Part shown: positions 27,565 through 36,737 of the stretch, one piece after another
Position numbering within the stretch: position 1 is the stretch's first letter
Layout of the letters: each line of letters begins with the position of its first letter
Source of the DNA: Luteimonas chenhongjianii
GTDB taxonomy: Bacteria > Pseudomonadota > Gammaproteobacteria > Xanthomonadales > Xanthomonadaceae
Assembly: GCF_002327105.1 (NCBI RefSeq)
Contig: NZ_CP023406.1
Coordinates: 1,736,001-1,800,000, forward strand
Length of the DNA: 64,000 nt
Reading direction: 5' to 3'
Notes under the pieces: model-generated
Seen by the model: only the letters and a program-made list of their open reading frames with translations
Databases searched by the model: none
What the model was told of the DNA's origin: nothing
Made by a program: the position numbers and the translations under genes

Positions 27565-29343
27565 ATGAGCCCCTCCTTGCCCGCCACGGACGTTGCAGCG
27601 CAGCGTCGTCAGCGCGGCCGCTGGCTCGACGCTCGGCTCGCACCGTTTCGAGGCCGCCACCGTGCTGCGTCCGCCTGCGTCGTGCTCGCGGGCTGGCTGT
27701 GGATCCCGCAGGCCGCGGCGATCGCCTGGGCGCTCGATGCGGTGTTGTTCGCCCATGCCGGTCTCGCCGCATTACCCGCGCCGCTGGGCCTGCTCGCCGC
27801 GACCCTGATCGCGCGCCCGCTGCTGACCTGGATCGGCCAGCGGCTGCAGGCGGACGTGGTCGAATCGGTGCTTGCGCAGCTGCGGGTCGGGCTCGCCCGG
27901 GCGGCGGCCGATCGCGGTCCGCTGTGGTTGCGCGGTCAACGCAGCGGCGCACTGGTCGCGCTGTCGACCGGGCATGTCGATGCGACCGCCGGCTACTACG
28001 GCGGCTATCTCACAGCGCGCGCCGAGACGATGGCCGTGCCGTTGGCGATTCTCGTCGCGGTGTTCGCGGTCGACTGGATCGTCGGGCTGGTGCTGTTGCT
28101 GACCGCGCCGCTCGCCCCGTTCTTCATGATGCTCATCGGCATGGGCGCTGAAAACGCCGGCCGCCGCCAGCTCGCCGCGCTCGCCCGCGCCGGTGCGCAC
28201 TTCACCGACCGCCTGCGCGGGCTCGATCTGATCCGTGTCTATGGTCGCGGCGAGGCCGAGCTCGCGCAGGTCGGGGAAGCCACCGAGACCATCCGCGTGC
28301 GCAGCATGCGCGTGCTGCGCATCGCCTTCCTGTCGTCGGCAGTGCTGGAGTTCTTCGCGTCGGTCAGCGTCGCCCTGGTCGCGGTGTACTTCGGATTCAC
28401 CTATCTGGGCATGCTGGACCTGCGGGGCGAAACGCTGAGCCTGTCGACCGGTCTGTTCTGCCTGCTGCTGGCGCCCGAGTTCTATGCGCCGATGCGGCGG
28501 CTCGCGGCGAACTACCACGATCGCGCCAACGCGCTGGCCGCAGTCGCTGAAATCGAGGCCACATTCGACGGGCTGCCGGAAATCGAAGCGGAACCGCTCG
28601 CGTCCCGGCGCATGGACGCGGACCTGGCCGAGGGCCAGGCAGTACCCCGGCCGTCTGCCTCTCCAGCGCCTGAGCCGCCCGGCGACCAAGGCGCCAAGGC
28701 GCATTCCCCGGCTCGACCGCTGGTCAGCGTCGCCAATGTCGTCCTCCGTCACCCCGGCGCGCGCGCGCCGGCATTGCAGGACGTTTCGCTCCAGGTCCCC
28801 GCCGGCGGTCGCCTGGCCCTCGTTGGTCCGAGCGGCTCGGGCAAGAGCACGCTGCTCGACGCACTGGCCGGATGGCTGCCAGCGGAGACCGGTCGCATCG
28901 ACGTCGCGCCAGGCACGCGCATCGCGCTCGCCAGCCAGCGGCCCTGGCTGTTCCACGGCAGCATCGCCGACAACCTCCGCATCGGTGCGCCCGATGCGAG
29001 CGACGTCGAACTCGCCGAGGCGGCGCGCGTGGCCCAGGTGACGCGGTTCGCTGCGCGGCTGCCCGATGGCTTGGATACGCCAATCGGCGAGCGCGGCTTC
29101 GGGCTGTCCGGCGGCGAGGCGCGACGCGTGGCTTTGGCGCGGGCCCTGCTGCGGCGTCCCCGTCTGCTGCTGCTCGATGAACCCACCGCGTTCCTGGATC
29201 CCGGCACCGAGGCCGACCTGCTCGCCGCGCTGGATGCGTATCTGGACGAGTGCACCGTCATCGTCGCGACACACAGCGATGCCGTCGTCGCCTGGGCGGG
29301 TGCGTCCTGGCAGGTGCCGTCGCCGACCGGGGCCGCGCCATGA
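27565..29343 (+). CDS. cydD: CydD, ABC exporter subunit for cytochrome bd assembly
   Basis: Half of the heterodimeric CydDC exporter, which in E. coli moves cysteine/glutathione to the periplasm and is needed for cytochrome bd assembly. The 592-residue protein has a six-helix ABC exporter membrane domain (~30-340), then an ATPase domain with Walker A GPSGSGKST, signature LSGGEARRVALARALL and Walker B RLLLLDEPTAFLD. A Pro/Ala-rich insert (~350-390) links the two. ATG 27565 fits the family; the frame runs back toward the tRNA. No cydAB is present in the window. Confidence 0.9.
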   Translation: MSPSLPATDVAAQRRQRGRWLDARLAPFRGRHRAASACVVLAGWLWIPQAAAIAWALDAVLFAHAGLAALPAPLGLLAATLIARPLLTWIGQRLQADVVESVLAQLRVGLARAAADRGPLWLRGQRSGALVALSTGHVDATAGYYGGYLTARAETMAVPLAILVAVFAVDWIVGLVLLLTAPLAPFFMMLIGMGAENAGRRQLAALARAGAHFTDRLRGLDLIRVYGRGEAELAQVGEATETIRVRSMRVLRIAFLSSAVLEFFASVSVALVAVYFGFTYLGMLDLRGETLSLSTGLFCLLLAPEFYAPMRRLAANYHDRANALAAVAEIEATFDGLPEIEAEPLASRRMDADLAEGQAVPRPSASPAPEPPGDQGAKAHSPARPLVSVANVVLRHPGARAPALQDVSLQVPAGGRLALVGPSGSGKSTLLDALAGWLPAETGRIDVAPGTRIALASQRPWLFHGSIADNLRIGAPDASDVELAEAARVAQVTRFAARLPDGLDTPIGERGFGLSGGEARRVALARALLRRPRLLLLDEPTAFLDPGTEADLLAALDAYLDECTVIVATHSDAVVAWAGASWQVPSPTGAAP

Positions 29344-31016
29344 ACGACCAGGACCTGGCCCGGATCGGATCGACACGGGAGCTGCTGCGCGCTCATCGGC
29401 GTGGCGTGCTGTTGGCGGTCGGGCTGATGCTGCTTACCCTGGCCGCGGGCATCGGCCTGCTCGGCCTGTCCGGCGGCTTTCTGACTGCGGCCGCGCTGAC
29501 TTACGGCACGCTGGGATCGTTCAACTTTTTCTCGCCCTCGGCCGGGATCCGCGGGCTGACCCTGGCGCGAATCGTCTCGCGCTATCTGGAAAAGCTGCTC
29601 GGCCACGACACCATGCTGCGGATCGCGCGCGATCTGCGCAGCTGGTTCTTCGCGCGCGCCCTGCGGCTGAGCCCTGCGCAGCTGGGGCGCCTGCGCACCG
29701 GGGACCTGCTGGCCCGGCTGCTCGATGACATCGATGCGGTCGACGGTCTGCTGCTGCGCGCGACCGGGCCCTTGCTGGCACTGCTCGGGATCGGCCTGCT
29801 GGGCCTGGGCGTCGTGGCCTGGCTGCACCCACCCAGTGGCGTCTGGCTGGCACTGGTCGCGGGCGCGCTGGCCCTGGTGGTGCCGGCGCGTGTGGCATGG
29901 CGACGCGAAGCCGTGGAAGCCGAGCGTGCACAGCGCCGCGGCGCCCTGCGCGCGCGCCTGCACGAGCTCTACGAAGGCCGCAACGATCTCGCCGCGCTGG
30001 ACGCCACTGCCGCGTGGCTGGCGCGGGTTGCGGACGACGCCGACGAAGTCGCGCGGATCGAGCGCGCGCGCCGCGGCCGGCTGGCCGATGCGCAGGTCCT
30101 GCACGGCGGCATCGCTGCGGTCGGGCTGCTGGGGTTGTTGTGGAGCGTGGCGACCGGCGTCACCACTGCCGGCCTGCCGGCCCCACACGCTGCGGCGATC
30201 TTCTTCATCGCCATCGGCCTGTTCGAGGCCTGGGCCGGCGCCGGTCTCGCGTGGCAGGCGCTGCGGGCCGCGCGCGCTTCGATCACCCGGCTCGATGCCG
30301 TTGCCGGTGCCGCGCCGGCGGTTGCCGATCCGCCGGAGCCTGTCCCGGTACCGGAGCGCGGCGCGCTGCGGTTCGAGGACGTGACTTTTGCATGGACGCC
30401 CGGGGCACCGCCGGTGCTGGATGGGCTCGCGCTCACCATCGCCCCGGGCGAGCGCGTCGCGATCAGCGGCGACAGCGGCGCAGGGAAATCCACGCTCAGC
30501 GCGCTGGTGCTGCGCAGCGCCGACGCGCAGTCGGGCCGGGTGACCTGGGGTGGCGTGGATCTGCGCGCGATGGCCCAGGCGGACTGGTATGCGCGCATCG
30601 GCTGGTTGCCGCAGAACGCGCCGATCTTTGCCGGCCGCGTCCGGGACAACCTCGGTTTTGGCGCCCCGCACGCCGACGACGCGGCGATGTGGGCGATGCT
30701 GGCCCAGGTCCGGCTGCGCGCCTGGGCCGAGCGTATCGGCGGCCTCGATGCCTGGATCGGCGAGTCGGGCGCGACGATGTCGGCCGGCCAGGCCCGTCGA
30801 CTCGCACTGGCGCGGGCGCTGCTGCGGGATGCACCGCTGATCGTGCTCGACGAGCCGACCGAAGGCCTGGACCACGACACCGCCGACGGGCTGCTGCGTG
30901 AACTGCCGGACCTGCTGGTCGGGCGCAGCCTGCTGCTGATCACCCATGGCACGTTGCCGCCGGGCCTAGTCGACCGCCATCTGTGGTTGCGCGACGGACG
31001 TCTGCACGACGCATGA
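29340..31016 (+). CDS. cydC: CydC, ABC exporter subunit for cytochrome bd assembly
   Basis: Partner of CydD, translationally coupled by an ATGA overlap. The 558-residue protein has six membrane helices, the CydC hallmark FNFFSPSAGIRGLTLARIVSR in the first third and an ATPase domain with Walker A GDSGAGKST, Walker B PLIVLDEPTEGLD and an altered signature MSAGQARRLALARALL. In the signature the second Gly is replaced (SAGQ), consistent with one weaker ATP site in such heterodimers. A GC-rich inverted repeat follows in the gap to hisS. Confidence 0.9.
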   Translation: MNDQDLARIGSTRELLRAHRRGVLLAVGLMLLTLAAGIGLLGLSGGFLTAAALTYGTLGSFNFFSPSAGIRGLTLARIVSRYLEKLLGHDTMLRIARDLRSWFFARALRLSPAQLGRLRTGDLLARLLDDIDAVDGLLLRATGPLLALLGIGLLGLGVVAWLHPPSGVWLALVAGALALVVPARVAWRREAVEAERAQRRGALRARLHELYEGRNDLAALDATAAWLARVADDADEVARIERARRGRLADAQVLHGGIAAVGLLGLLWSVATGVTTAGLPAPHAAAIFFIAIGLFEAWAGAGLAWQALRAARASITRLDAVAGAAPAVADPPEPVPVPERGALRFEDVTFAWTPGAPPVLDGLALTIAPGERVAISGDSGAGKSTLSALVLRSADAQSGRVTWGGVDLRAMAQADWYARIGWLPQNAPIFAGRVRDNLGFGAPHADDAAMWAMLAQVRLRAWAERIGGLDAWIGESGATMSAGQARRLALARALLRDAPLIVLDEPTEGLDHDTADGLLRELPDLLVGRSLLLITHGTLPPGLVDRHLWLRDGRLHDA

Positions 31017-31051
31017 ATCGGTGTGGACGGAGTAGCGGCCGTGCACGCCCT

Positions 31052-31092
31052 CGCGCGCCGCCGTAGTTCCACAGAGGCCACCGCGGCGCGCG
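31052..31092. repeat. 10-bp inverted repeat in the cydC-hisS gap
   Basis: Perfect arms 31052-31061 and 31083-31092 enclose 21 bases. It lies just before a TAGAAT hexamer (31105-31110) that may be the hisS -10; it could end cydDC transcripts or affect hisS. In such GC-rich sequence chance is a real possibility. Confidence 0.35.
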
Positions 31093-31147
31093 GCGGGGAC
31101 CGACTAGAATGTCCACCTCCATCCGCATCACGACAAGAGCGCCCCGC

Positions 31148-32536
31148 ATGATCAAGCCCCGGACCCCGCCCGGTGTCATGGAACTGTTGCCGCGCGACCA
31201 GATCGCGTTCCAGCGCATGCTCGATACGATCCGGCGCACGTTCGAAGGCTTCGGATTCCTGCCGATCGAAACGCCGGTGTTCGAACTGTCGGAGACGCTG
31301 CTGACCAAGTCCGGCGGCGAGACCGAGCGCCAGGTGTACTTCGTGCAGTCGACCGGCGCGCTGGCCAAGTCGTCCGAAAGCGGGCAGTCCGAGGCGCTGC
31401 CGGAGCTGGCGCTGCGCTTCGATCTGACCGTGCCGCTGGCGCGCTACGTCGCCGAGCACGAGCACGATCTCGCATTCCCGTTCCGCCGCTACCAGATGCA
31501 GCGCGTCTACCGCGGCGAGCGCGCCCAGCGCGGCCGTTTCCGCGAGTTCTACCAGTGCGACATCGACGTCATCGGCAAGGATTCGCTGTCCGCACGCTAC
31601 GACGCCGAGGTGCCGGCGGTGATCAGCGCGGTGTTCGCCGCGCTCGACATCGGCGAGTTCACGATCCAGCTCAACCACCGCAAGCTGCTGCGCGGATACT
31701 TCGAAGGGCAGGGCATCGACGATGCGCGCCAGATGACCGTACTGCGCGAGATCGACAAGCTCGACAAGCGGGGCGAGGACGCGGTGCGCGCGACCCTGAC
31801 CGGCGAGGGTTTCGGCCTGTCGGACGAGGTCGCCGAGCGCCTGCTCGCGTTCTCGCGCGTGCGCTCGACCGGCCACGAGGATGCGCTGGCCAAGCTTGAT
31901 GCGCTCGGCGCCGGCACCGCGCTGTTCGAGGAAGGCCGCAATGAACTGCGTGAACTGCTGGCGCAGCTGCGCGCACTCGGCGTGCCGGAATCACGCTACG
32001 CGCTGAACCTGTCCATCGCGCGCGGCCTCGACTACTACACCGGCATGGTCTACGAGACCGTGCTCGACGCGCATCCGCAGATCGGGTCCATCTGCTCGGG
32101 CGGCCGTTACGACAACCTCGCCAGCCACTACACCAGGTCGAAGCTGCCGGGCGTCGGTATCTCGATCGGCCTGACGCGTCTGTTCTGGCAGCTGCGCGAG
32201 GCCGGTCTGGTTGCGACCGCCGACAGCTCGGTCGACGTGCTGGTCACGCTGCTCGATGATGCTTCGTTGCCCCATGCGCTTGCGCTGTCGCAGCGTCTGC
32301 GCGGCGCGGGCCTCAACGTCGAAACCCAGCTCGAGCCGCGCAAGCTGGCCAAGCAGATGCAGTACGCCGACCGCGCCGGTATCCGCTTCGTGGTGATCCG
32401 CGGCGAGGACGAGGCGGCAAAGGGCGTGGTCGCGGTCAAGGACCTGCGCCGTGGCGAACAGTTCGAGGTCGCCGATGACGATCTGTCGCGGACGCTGCTG
32501 GTCGAGCGCGAGCAGGCGAGGTCGATGCCGCAATGA
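31148..32536 (+). CDS. hisS: Histidyl-tRNA synthetase
   Basis: Class II synthetase charging tRNA-His. The 462-residue protein contains the class II motif 2 region [20 protein letters not shown], the histidine-binding motifs [12 protein letters not shown] and GGRYDNL, motif 3 ([13 protein letters not shown]) and a C-terminal anticodon-binding domain. [15 protein letters not shown] marks the N terminus, giving ATG 31148. It sits between cydC and an ammonia-lyase gene, about 4 kb from the his biosynthetic operon. Confidence 0.96.
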   Translation: MIKPRTPPGVMELLPRDQIAFQRMLDTIRRTFEGFGFLPIETPVFELSETLLTKSGGETERQVYFVQSTGALAKSSESGQSEALPELALRFDLTVPLARYVAEHEHDLAFPFRRYQMQRVYRGERAQRGRFREFYQCDIDVIGKDSLSARYDAEVPAVISAVFAALDIGEFTIQLNHRKLLRGYFEGQGIDDARQMTVLREIDKLDKRGEDAVRATLTGEGFGLSDEVAERLLAFSRVRSTGHEDALAKLDALGAGTALFEEGRNELRELLAQLRALGVPESRYALNLSIARGLDYYTGMVYETVLDAHPQIGSICSGGRYDNLASHYTRSKLPGVGISIGLTRLFWQLREAGLVATADSSVDVLVTLLDDASLPHALALSQRLRGAGLNVETQLEPRKLAKQMQYADRAGIRFVVIRGEDEAAKGVVAVKDLRRGEQFEVADDDLSRTLLVEREQARSMPQ

Positions 32537-32672
32537 TGCGCTGCCGGGTGATCGCGCCGGGCCCGTGATGGTGATGCGTCCGGTCATCGGCGTCGGCGCG
32601 CGGTAACGCGATGGTGGGGACGTGCCCGGCGCCTTGGATGCGGGCAATCGTGACTTGCAAGGGAGACGCACA

Positions 32673-34604
32673 ATGAAATCCATCCGCCTCGACGGCCGCT
32701 CGCTGACGCGCGCGCAACTGGTCATGGTCGCGCACGGCGCGCCGGTCGCGCTCGACGACACCGCACTGGCCGGCGTTGCCCGCGCCGCCGACTTCCTCGC
32801 CGAGCAGGTGCGCCGCGAGGAACCGATCTACGGCGTCTCCACCGGATTCGGCAGCAATGCCGACCGCCTGCTCGGCGCACGCCCGCTGCGCGACGACCTG
32901 CCGGGCGCGACGCCCTCGGGGCGTTCGCTGCACGAGGAACTGCAGGTCAACCTGATCGTCACCCACGCGGTCTGCGTCGGCGAGCCGCTGCCTGCGGACG
33001 TGGTGCGCGCGATGCTGTGCATCCGCATCAACACGCTGCTCAAGGGTCATTCGGGCATCCGCGTGCAGACCTTGCAGGCGTTGGCCGCGCTGCTCAATTC
33101 GGGCATCGTGCCGGTGGTACCGGCGTTGGGGTCTGTCGGGGCGTCCGGCGATCTCGCGCCGCTGTCGCACCTGGCGATCGTGCTGCTCGGCGGCGGCGAA
33201 GCCTTTGTCGACGGCGAACGGATGCCGGGCGCCGAAGCGCTGAAGCGCGCCGGTCTCGAGCCGGTCACGCTCTCGTACAAGGAAGGCCTGGCGCTCAACA
33301 ACGGCACCGCGCAGATGCTCGCCACCGGCGTGCTCGCGCTGCAGAAGCTCGACGCGCTGCTCGATACCGCCGATCTCGCCGCGGCGATGACGATCGACGC
33401 CTTCGCCGGACGCCTGGGCGCGTTCGATCCCGAGGTGCACGCGCTGCGCCCGCATCCGGGCCAGGTCGAAGTGGCCGCGCACCTGCGTGAACTGCTCGCC
33501 GGTTCCACGCTGGCCGACATCCCGTATCACCTGGTGCCGCGTTTCAGGCCCTGGCTGCCCTCCAGCTGGGACACCGCCGAGGCCCAGGCCCTGCGCTTCG
33601 ACATCGGCTGGGACTGGGTGCCAAGCGACCAGCGCCATGGCCGCGAGAAGTTCTACACGCGTTTCCGCCCGTTCCGTGGTGGCAAGAAGCACCAGCCGCA
33701 GGACAGCTATTCGCTGCGCTGCATCCCGCAGGTGCACGGCGCGGTGCGTGATGCGGTGGAACAGGCCAAGCGTGTATTCGAGATCGAGCTCAACGCGGTC
33801 ACCGACAACCCACTGGTGTTCCCCGACCGCGATGCCGAGCATGTCGAGGAGAAGGTGATCTCCGCCGGGCATTTCCACGGCATGCCGCTGGCGCTGGCGA
33901 TGAGCTACGTCAAGGCGGCGATCCCGGTGCTGGCCTCCATTTCCGAGCGTCGCCTCAACAAGCTCGTCGACCCCTCGACCAACGACGGCCTGCCGGGCTT
34001 TCTGATCGGCAACGAGGATGCGACCGAGTCGGGCTACATGATCGTGCAGTACACGGCGGCAGCGATCGTCAACGATCTGGCCACGCGTGCGCATCCGGCC
34101 AGTGTCTATTCGATCCCGACCAGCGCGAATGCCGAAGACCACGTATCGATGGGCACCAACGAAACCCGGCATGTGCTGTCGATGGCCGAGGATCTGGGCA
34201 AGGTGCTGGCGCTGGAGATCTACACCGCCGCGCAGGCGCTGGACCTGCGCGTGGACATGATCAACGCCGCGCGCGATCTCGCGCGGCGTGGCGATGCCGA
34301 AGCGCTGGCGGCGAAGGTGCAGGGCGGTCCGGCGTCCGATCGTCCGGGCCGCGGTGCCTTCGTCGACGAGGTCGAAGGCCTGTGTGCCGAGCTCGCCGCG
34401 TGCGAGCCCTTCCATCCGGGCGGGATCGTCGCCGAGGCGCATGCGATCGTGCGCGAGGCCATCCCGTTCCTCGACCGCGACCGCGCGCTCGACGGCGAAG
34501 TTGCCGCCGCAGTGAGACTCGTCGCCGACGGCGCGCTGCTCGGGGTATTGCCCCGCTGGCGCGTGCCGACCTCCAGCCCGGTGGGCGAGGGGCGCGCCCC
34601 TTGA
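32673..34604 (+). CDS. hutH: Histidine/aromatic amino acid ammonia-lyase, extended form
   Basis: A MIO-dependent lyase (deamination of histidine to urocanate, or of an aromatic amino acid). The MIO triad Ala-Ser-Gly is at 157-159 in GSVGASGDLAPLSH; the catalytic Tyr53 lies in PIYGVSTGFG. The selectivity position is Thr98-His99, close to the Ser-His of histidine lyases. The protein is 643 residues, while bacterial HutH is about 510: roughly 55 extra residues (~289-342, ending KKHQP) precede QDSYSLRCIPQ, and the C terminus is longer. There is no hutUIG nearby. ATG 32673 follows GGGAGA. Histidine specificity is likely but not proven. Confidence 0.8.
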   Translation: MKSIRLDGRSLTRAQLVMVAHGAPVALDDTALAGVARAADFLAEQVRREEPIYGVSTGFGSNADRLLGARPLRDDLPGATPSGRSLHEELQVNLIVTHAVCVGEPLPADVVRAMLCIRINTLLKGHSGIRVQTLQALAALLNSGIVPVVPALGSVGASGDLAPLSHLAIVLLGGGEAFVDGERMPGAEALKRAGLEPVTLSYKEGLALNNGTAQMLATGVLALQKLDALLDTADLAAAMTIDAFAGRLGAFDPEVHALRPHPGQVEVAAHLRELLAGSTLADIPYHLVPRFRPWLPSSWDTAEAQALRFDIGWDWVPSDQRHGREKFYTRFRPFRGGKKHQPQDSYSLRCIPQVHGAVRDAVEQAKRVFEIELNAVTDNPLVFPDRDAEHVEEKVISAGHFHGMPLALAMSYVKAAIPVLASISERRLNKLVDPSTNDGLPGFLIGNEDATESGYMIVQYTAAAIVNDLATRAHPASVYSIPTSANAEDHVSMGTNETRHVLSMAEDLGKVLALEIYTAAQALDLRVDMINAARDLARRGDAEALAAKVQGGPASDRPGRGAFVDEVEGLCAELAACEPFHPGGIVAEAHAIVREAIPFLDRDRALDGEVAAAVRLVADGALLGVLPRWRVPTSSPVGEGRAP

Positions 34605-34963
34605 ACCTGTCGCTGCATTTCGGCTGGCTCGGCGTCCTGGAAGCGGCGCTGATCGCGCTCGCCGTCGGCGCGCTGTGTTACCTGCTGTTCCACTGGATCG
34701 GCGCGCGCAACCGCTGGGCACATGGCCCGGCGATCGGCTGGGGGTGTCTGCTCGCGCTCGGCATTGCTACTGGCATCGACGCCTGGCATCTGTTCTACAT
34801 GGGCGTGGTGCGGCTGGAATCGCCGGTGTATGCGCGCATCGCGCTGCAGAAGATCCACGACCCGAACTTCCTCGCCGCCCGGGTGTTCATGTCGTCGGTG
34901 GGTGCGTTGTCGGGTGTCGCCCTCGCGTGGATGGCGATGCACGCGCGCAAACGCGCCGACTGA
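34601..34963 (+). CDS. Small polytopic membrane protein, unknown function
   Basis: A 120-residue protein with three predicted membrane segments (~7-29, ~42-64, ~93-112) and HLFYMGVVRLESPVYARIALQKIHDPNF between the last two. I do not recognise the family. The best start is TTG 34601, which overlaps the ammonia-lyase stop (TTGA) and has GCGAGGGG before it, implying translational coupling and a possible role in transport or anchoring for that enzyme. Confidence 0.6.
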   Translation: MNLSLHFGWLGVLEAALIALAVGALCYLLFHWIGARNRWAHGPAIGWGCLLALGIATGIDAWHLFYMGVVRLESPVYARIALQKIHDPNFLAARVFMSSVGALSGVALAWMAMHARKRAD

Positions 34964-35037
34964 GCCGGACGCAACCGCAGGATGGGTAGAGCGCGGCGAA
35001 ATCCGTCATCGCTGTCCTCTGGCGTTGTTCGTCCCGC

Positions 35038-35361
35038 TCAAGCGGCGGGCTGCCGACCGTGCTCGATCCGCCGCAGGAACACCGTCATCTCCTTCGACGA
35101 CTGCACATCGCCGCGCCGCGCCGCCGCATCGAGCCCGGCGCCCCACGCCGCTTCCGCCTCGTCTTCGTGCCCCGACGCCAGCAGCGCCTTGCCGAGCAGC
35201 TTCCACGCCGCCGAGTAATCCGGGCCGTGCCGCGTCGCCGCCGCCAGATGCGTCGCCGCCGCGTCCACGTCGCCTGCCTGCAGACAGGCATTGCCCAGTC
35301 CGAAGCGCAGCAGTGCATCGTCGCGCCCCGCATCGAGCAGCGCCTGCAGACGTTCGCGCAT
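35038..35361 (-). CDS. TPR-repeat protein
   Basis: A 107-residue cytoplasmic protein of tetratricopeptide-like helices (RFGLGNACLQAGDVDAAATHLAAATRHGPDYSAAWKLLGKALLASG, here quoted as two adjoining repeats by positions ~19-63), probably a protein-interaction module. It starts three bases after the stop of the thioredoxin-like gene and is its downstream partner. Confidence 0.7.
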   Translation of the reverse strand: MRERLQALLDAGRDDALLRFGLGNACLQAGDVDAAATHLAAATRHGPDYSAAWKLLGKALLASGHEDEAEAAWGAGLDAAARRGDVQSSKEMTVFLRRIEHGRQPAA

Positions 35362-35364
35362 GGG

Positions 35365-36609
35365 TCACCGGTGTCCGGAAGTCTCCTGCGGATTGTCGCC
35401 CGCGGATGGGGCGGCGCCGGTGGAACGCAGCAATCCGGCGCGCACGAGCATGGCGTGCACCGCGTCGCGACTGCTGCCGTCGCGCTGCCAGCCTTCGTAA
35501 CGCTCGACCAGTGCGCCATCCCGAAACGCCAGGAAATGCGGAGTGGCGTCGAACGAGGAGATGGGCCACTGATCGGCATCGAAGGCGATGTGGATCGGTG
35601 TAAGGGGCCGGCGGCGGTTCCAGTCGCGCAGCATGGATGCTTCGGCGATTGCAGTCGGCGCCATGAGCCAGGTCGCGTGCCGCGCGAACAGCGGGCCGAG
35701 TTCGGGATCGTCCGGAATCGCCGCGGCCGCAGCGTTGCTGAAACCGCAGCCAGGGGAAGACACTACGACGATGCGGGTTCGAAGGTCGATCGCTTCCAAT
35801 TGAAGGGTTGGGGCAGCAGCGTCGTCGTCGATGATCTTCCAGATGCCGACGTCGCTTTCGGTGAGCGCGTACGACGTGTCCAGATGCGGGACGGGCGGCA
35901 GCGCCAAGTCGGACAGACTCGCGGTGAAGGCGCGTGCTTCTTCGATGCGGCCGCTGCGGAGCAGGGCGCGCTGCATGTCGCGGTGATCGTTGCGTGTGAC
36001 GAGTCCGTGCGATTGCAGTCGCCCATGCAGGACGCTGGCCGCATCGACGTGCGTATCGCGACCGGTAGACTGCGCAAGTCCCATCGCCGCGCGATGCAAC
36101 AGACGCAGATCCTCGCCTCCGGTGGAGGCCGATGTAACCTCGTTCGCAATCAGTTGTTCGATGTTCGCAACCGCCGTATCGCCGTCGACAGCATCGGGCG
36201 AGGCGTCCTGCCAGTCGCGATACGCCGACACCATCGCATCCGTGGGTGGCGCAAGGCCGCCATCGGCGCGCGCTGCGCGCAGGCGCACCGCCTCGTCGGG
36301 AGCGAGGCCGGGGAAAGGATAAGTGTCCTCCAGCAGCAGGCGTTGGACTGCCAACGCTTCCTCGCTGGTCAGCTCGGCAAGCAGGATATCCACCGGCAGG
36401 GTATGCAACCCGCGCGGTCCGAATCTGAGCGAGTCGAGAAACAGCGCACGTGCGTACGGTGGCATCCGGTCCAGCGGCGATGCGTTGTGCGCGAGCCATT
36501 GCTCAAGTGCCGCTGCAGTCGTGAAGGGCGGTGTCGCATCCGTTCCGGCAGTACGTGCGGGCGCGGCCAGAAGCAGGGCGAGGCTGAGGACGAGCGCTGT
36601 TCGGTACAT
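35365..36609 (-). CDS. Secreted protein with C-terminal thioredoxin-like domain
   Basis: A 414-residue protein with a signal peptide (MYRTALVLSLALLLAAPART). Residues ~30-260 are a helical region I do not recognise. The C-terminal ~150 residues show a thioredoxin fold: strand VVVSSPGCGFSN with a single active-site cysteine in a Cys-Gly-Phe-Ser motif, and the cis-proline loop SFDATPHFLAFRDGALVERYEG. A monothiol active site would favour mixed-disulfide chemistry over disulfide exchange. ATG 36609 follows GAAGGAT. It is divergent from the yerC-his operon. Confidence 0.65.
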   Translation of the reverse strand: MYRTALVLSLALLLAAPARTAGTDATPPFTTAAALEQWLAHNASPLDRMPPYARALFLDSLRFGPRGLHTLPVDILLAELTSEEALAVQRLLLEDTYPFPGLAPDEAVRLRAARADGGLAPPTDAMVSAYRDWQDASPDAVDGDTAVANIEQLIANEVTSASTGGEDLRLLHRAAMGLAQSTGRDTHVDAASVLHGRLQSHGLVTRNDHRDMQRALLRSGRIEEARAFTASLSDLALPPVPHLDTSYALTESDVGIWKIIDDDAAAPTLQLEAIDLRTRIVVVSSPGCGFSNAAAAAIPDDPELGPLFARHATWLMAPTAIAEASMLRDWNRRRPLTPIHIAFDADQWPISSFDATPHFLAFRDGALVERYEGWQRDGSSRDAVHAMLVRAGLLRSTGAAPSAGDNPQETSGHR

Positions 36610-36672
36610 GGCGATCCTTCGCGCGGGCAGTCGCGCGATTGAAGCATGTTGCGTGTCGCGTGGCGCCGCGGT

Positions 36673-36712
36673 TTGACATCGGCCCGAATTGGAGTAACGT
36701 GATAGCACGTTA
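36673..36712 (+). promoter_or_regulatory. Promoter and palindromic operator of the yerC-his operon
   Basis: A perfect TTGACA (36673-36678) is followed after 16 bases by TAACGT (36695-36700). The -10 is embedded in a perfect 7-bp inverted repeat, TAACGTG ATAG CACGTTA (36695-36712). A repressor bound here would block the promoter. The encoded TrpR-like protein of the first gene is the obvious candidate; a related ATACGTTTAT lies 10 bases further on. Confidence 0.6.
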
Positions 36713-36737
36713 TTACATTGATACGTTTATCCGCCCC

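Noticed and set aside
28749..30947. 732-codon ORF opposite cydD-cydC
   Set aside because: Composition is low-complexity Arg/Pro/Gly/Gln and it has no recognisable domain; both ABC subunits are intact on the plus strand.
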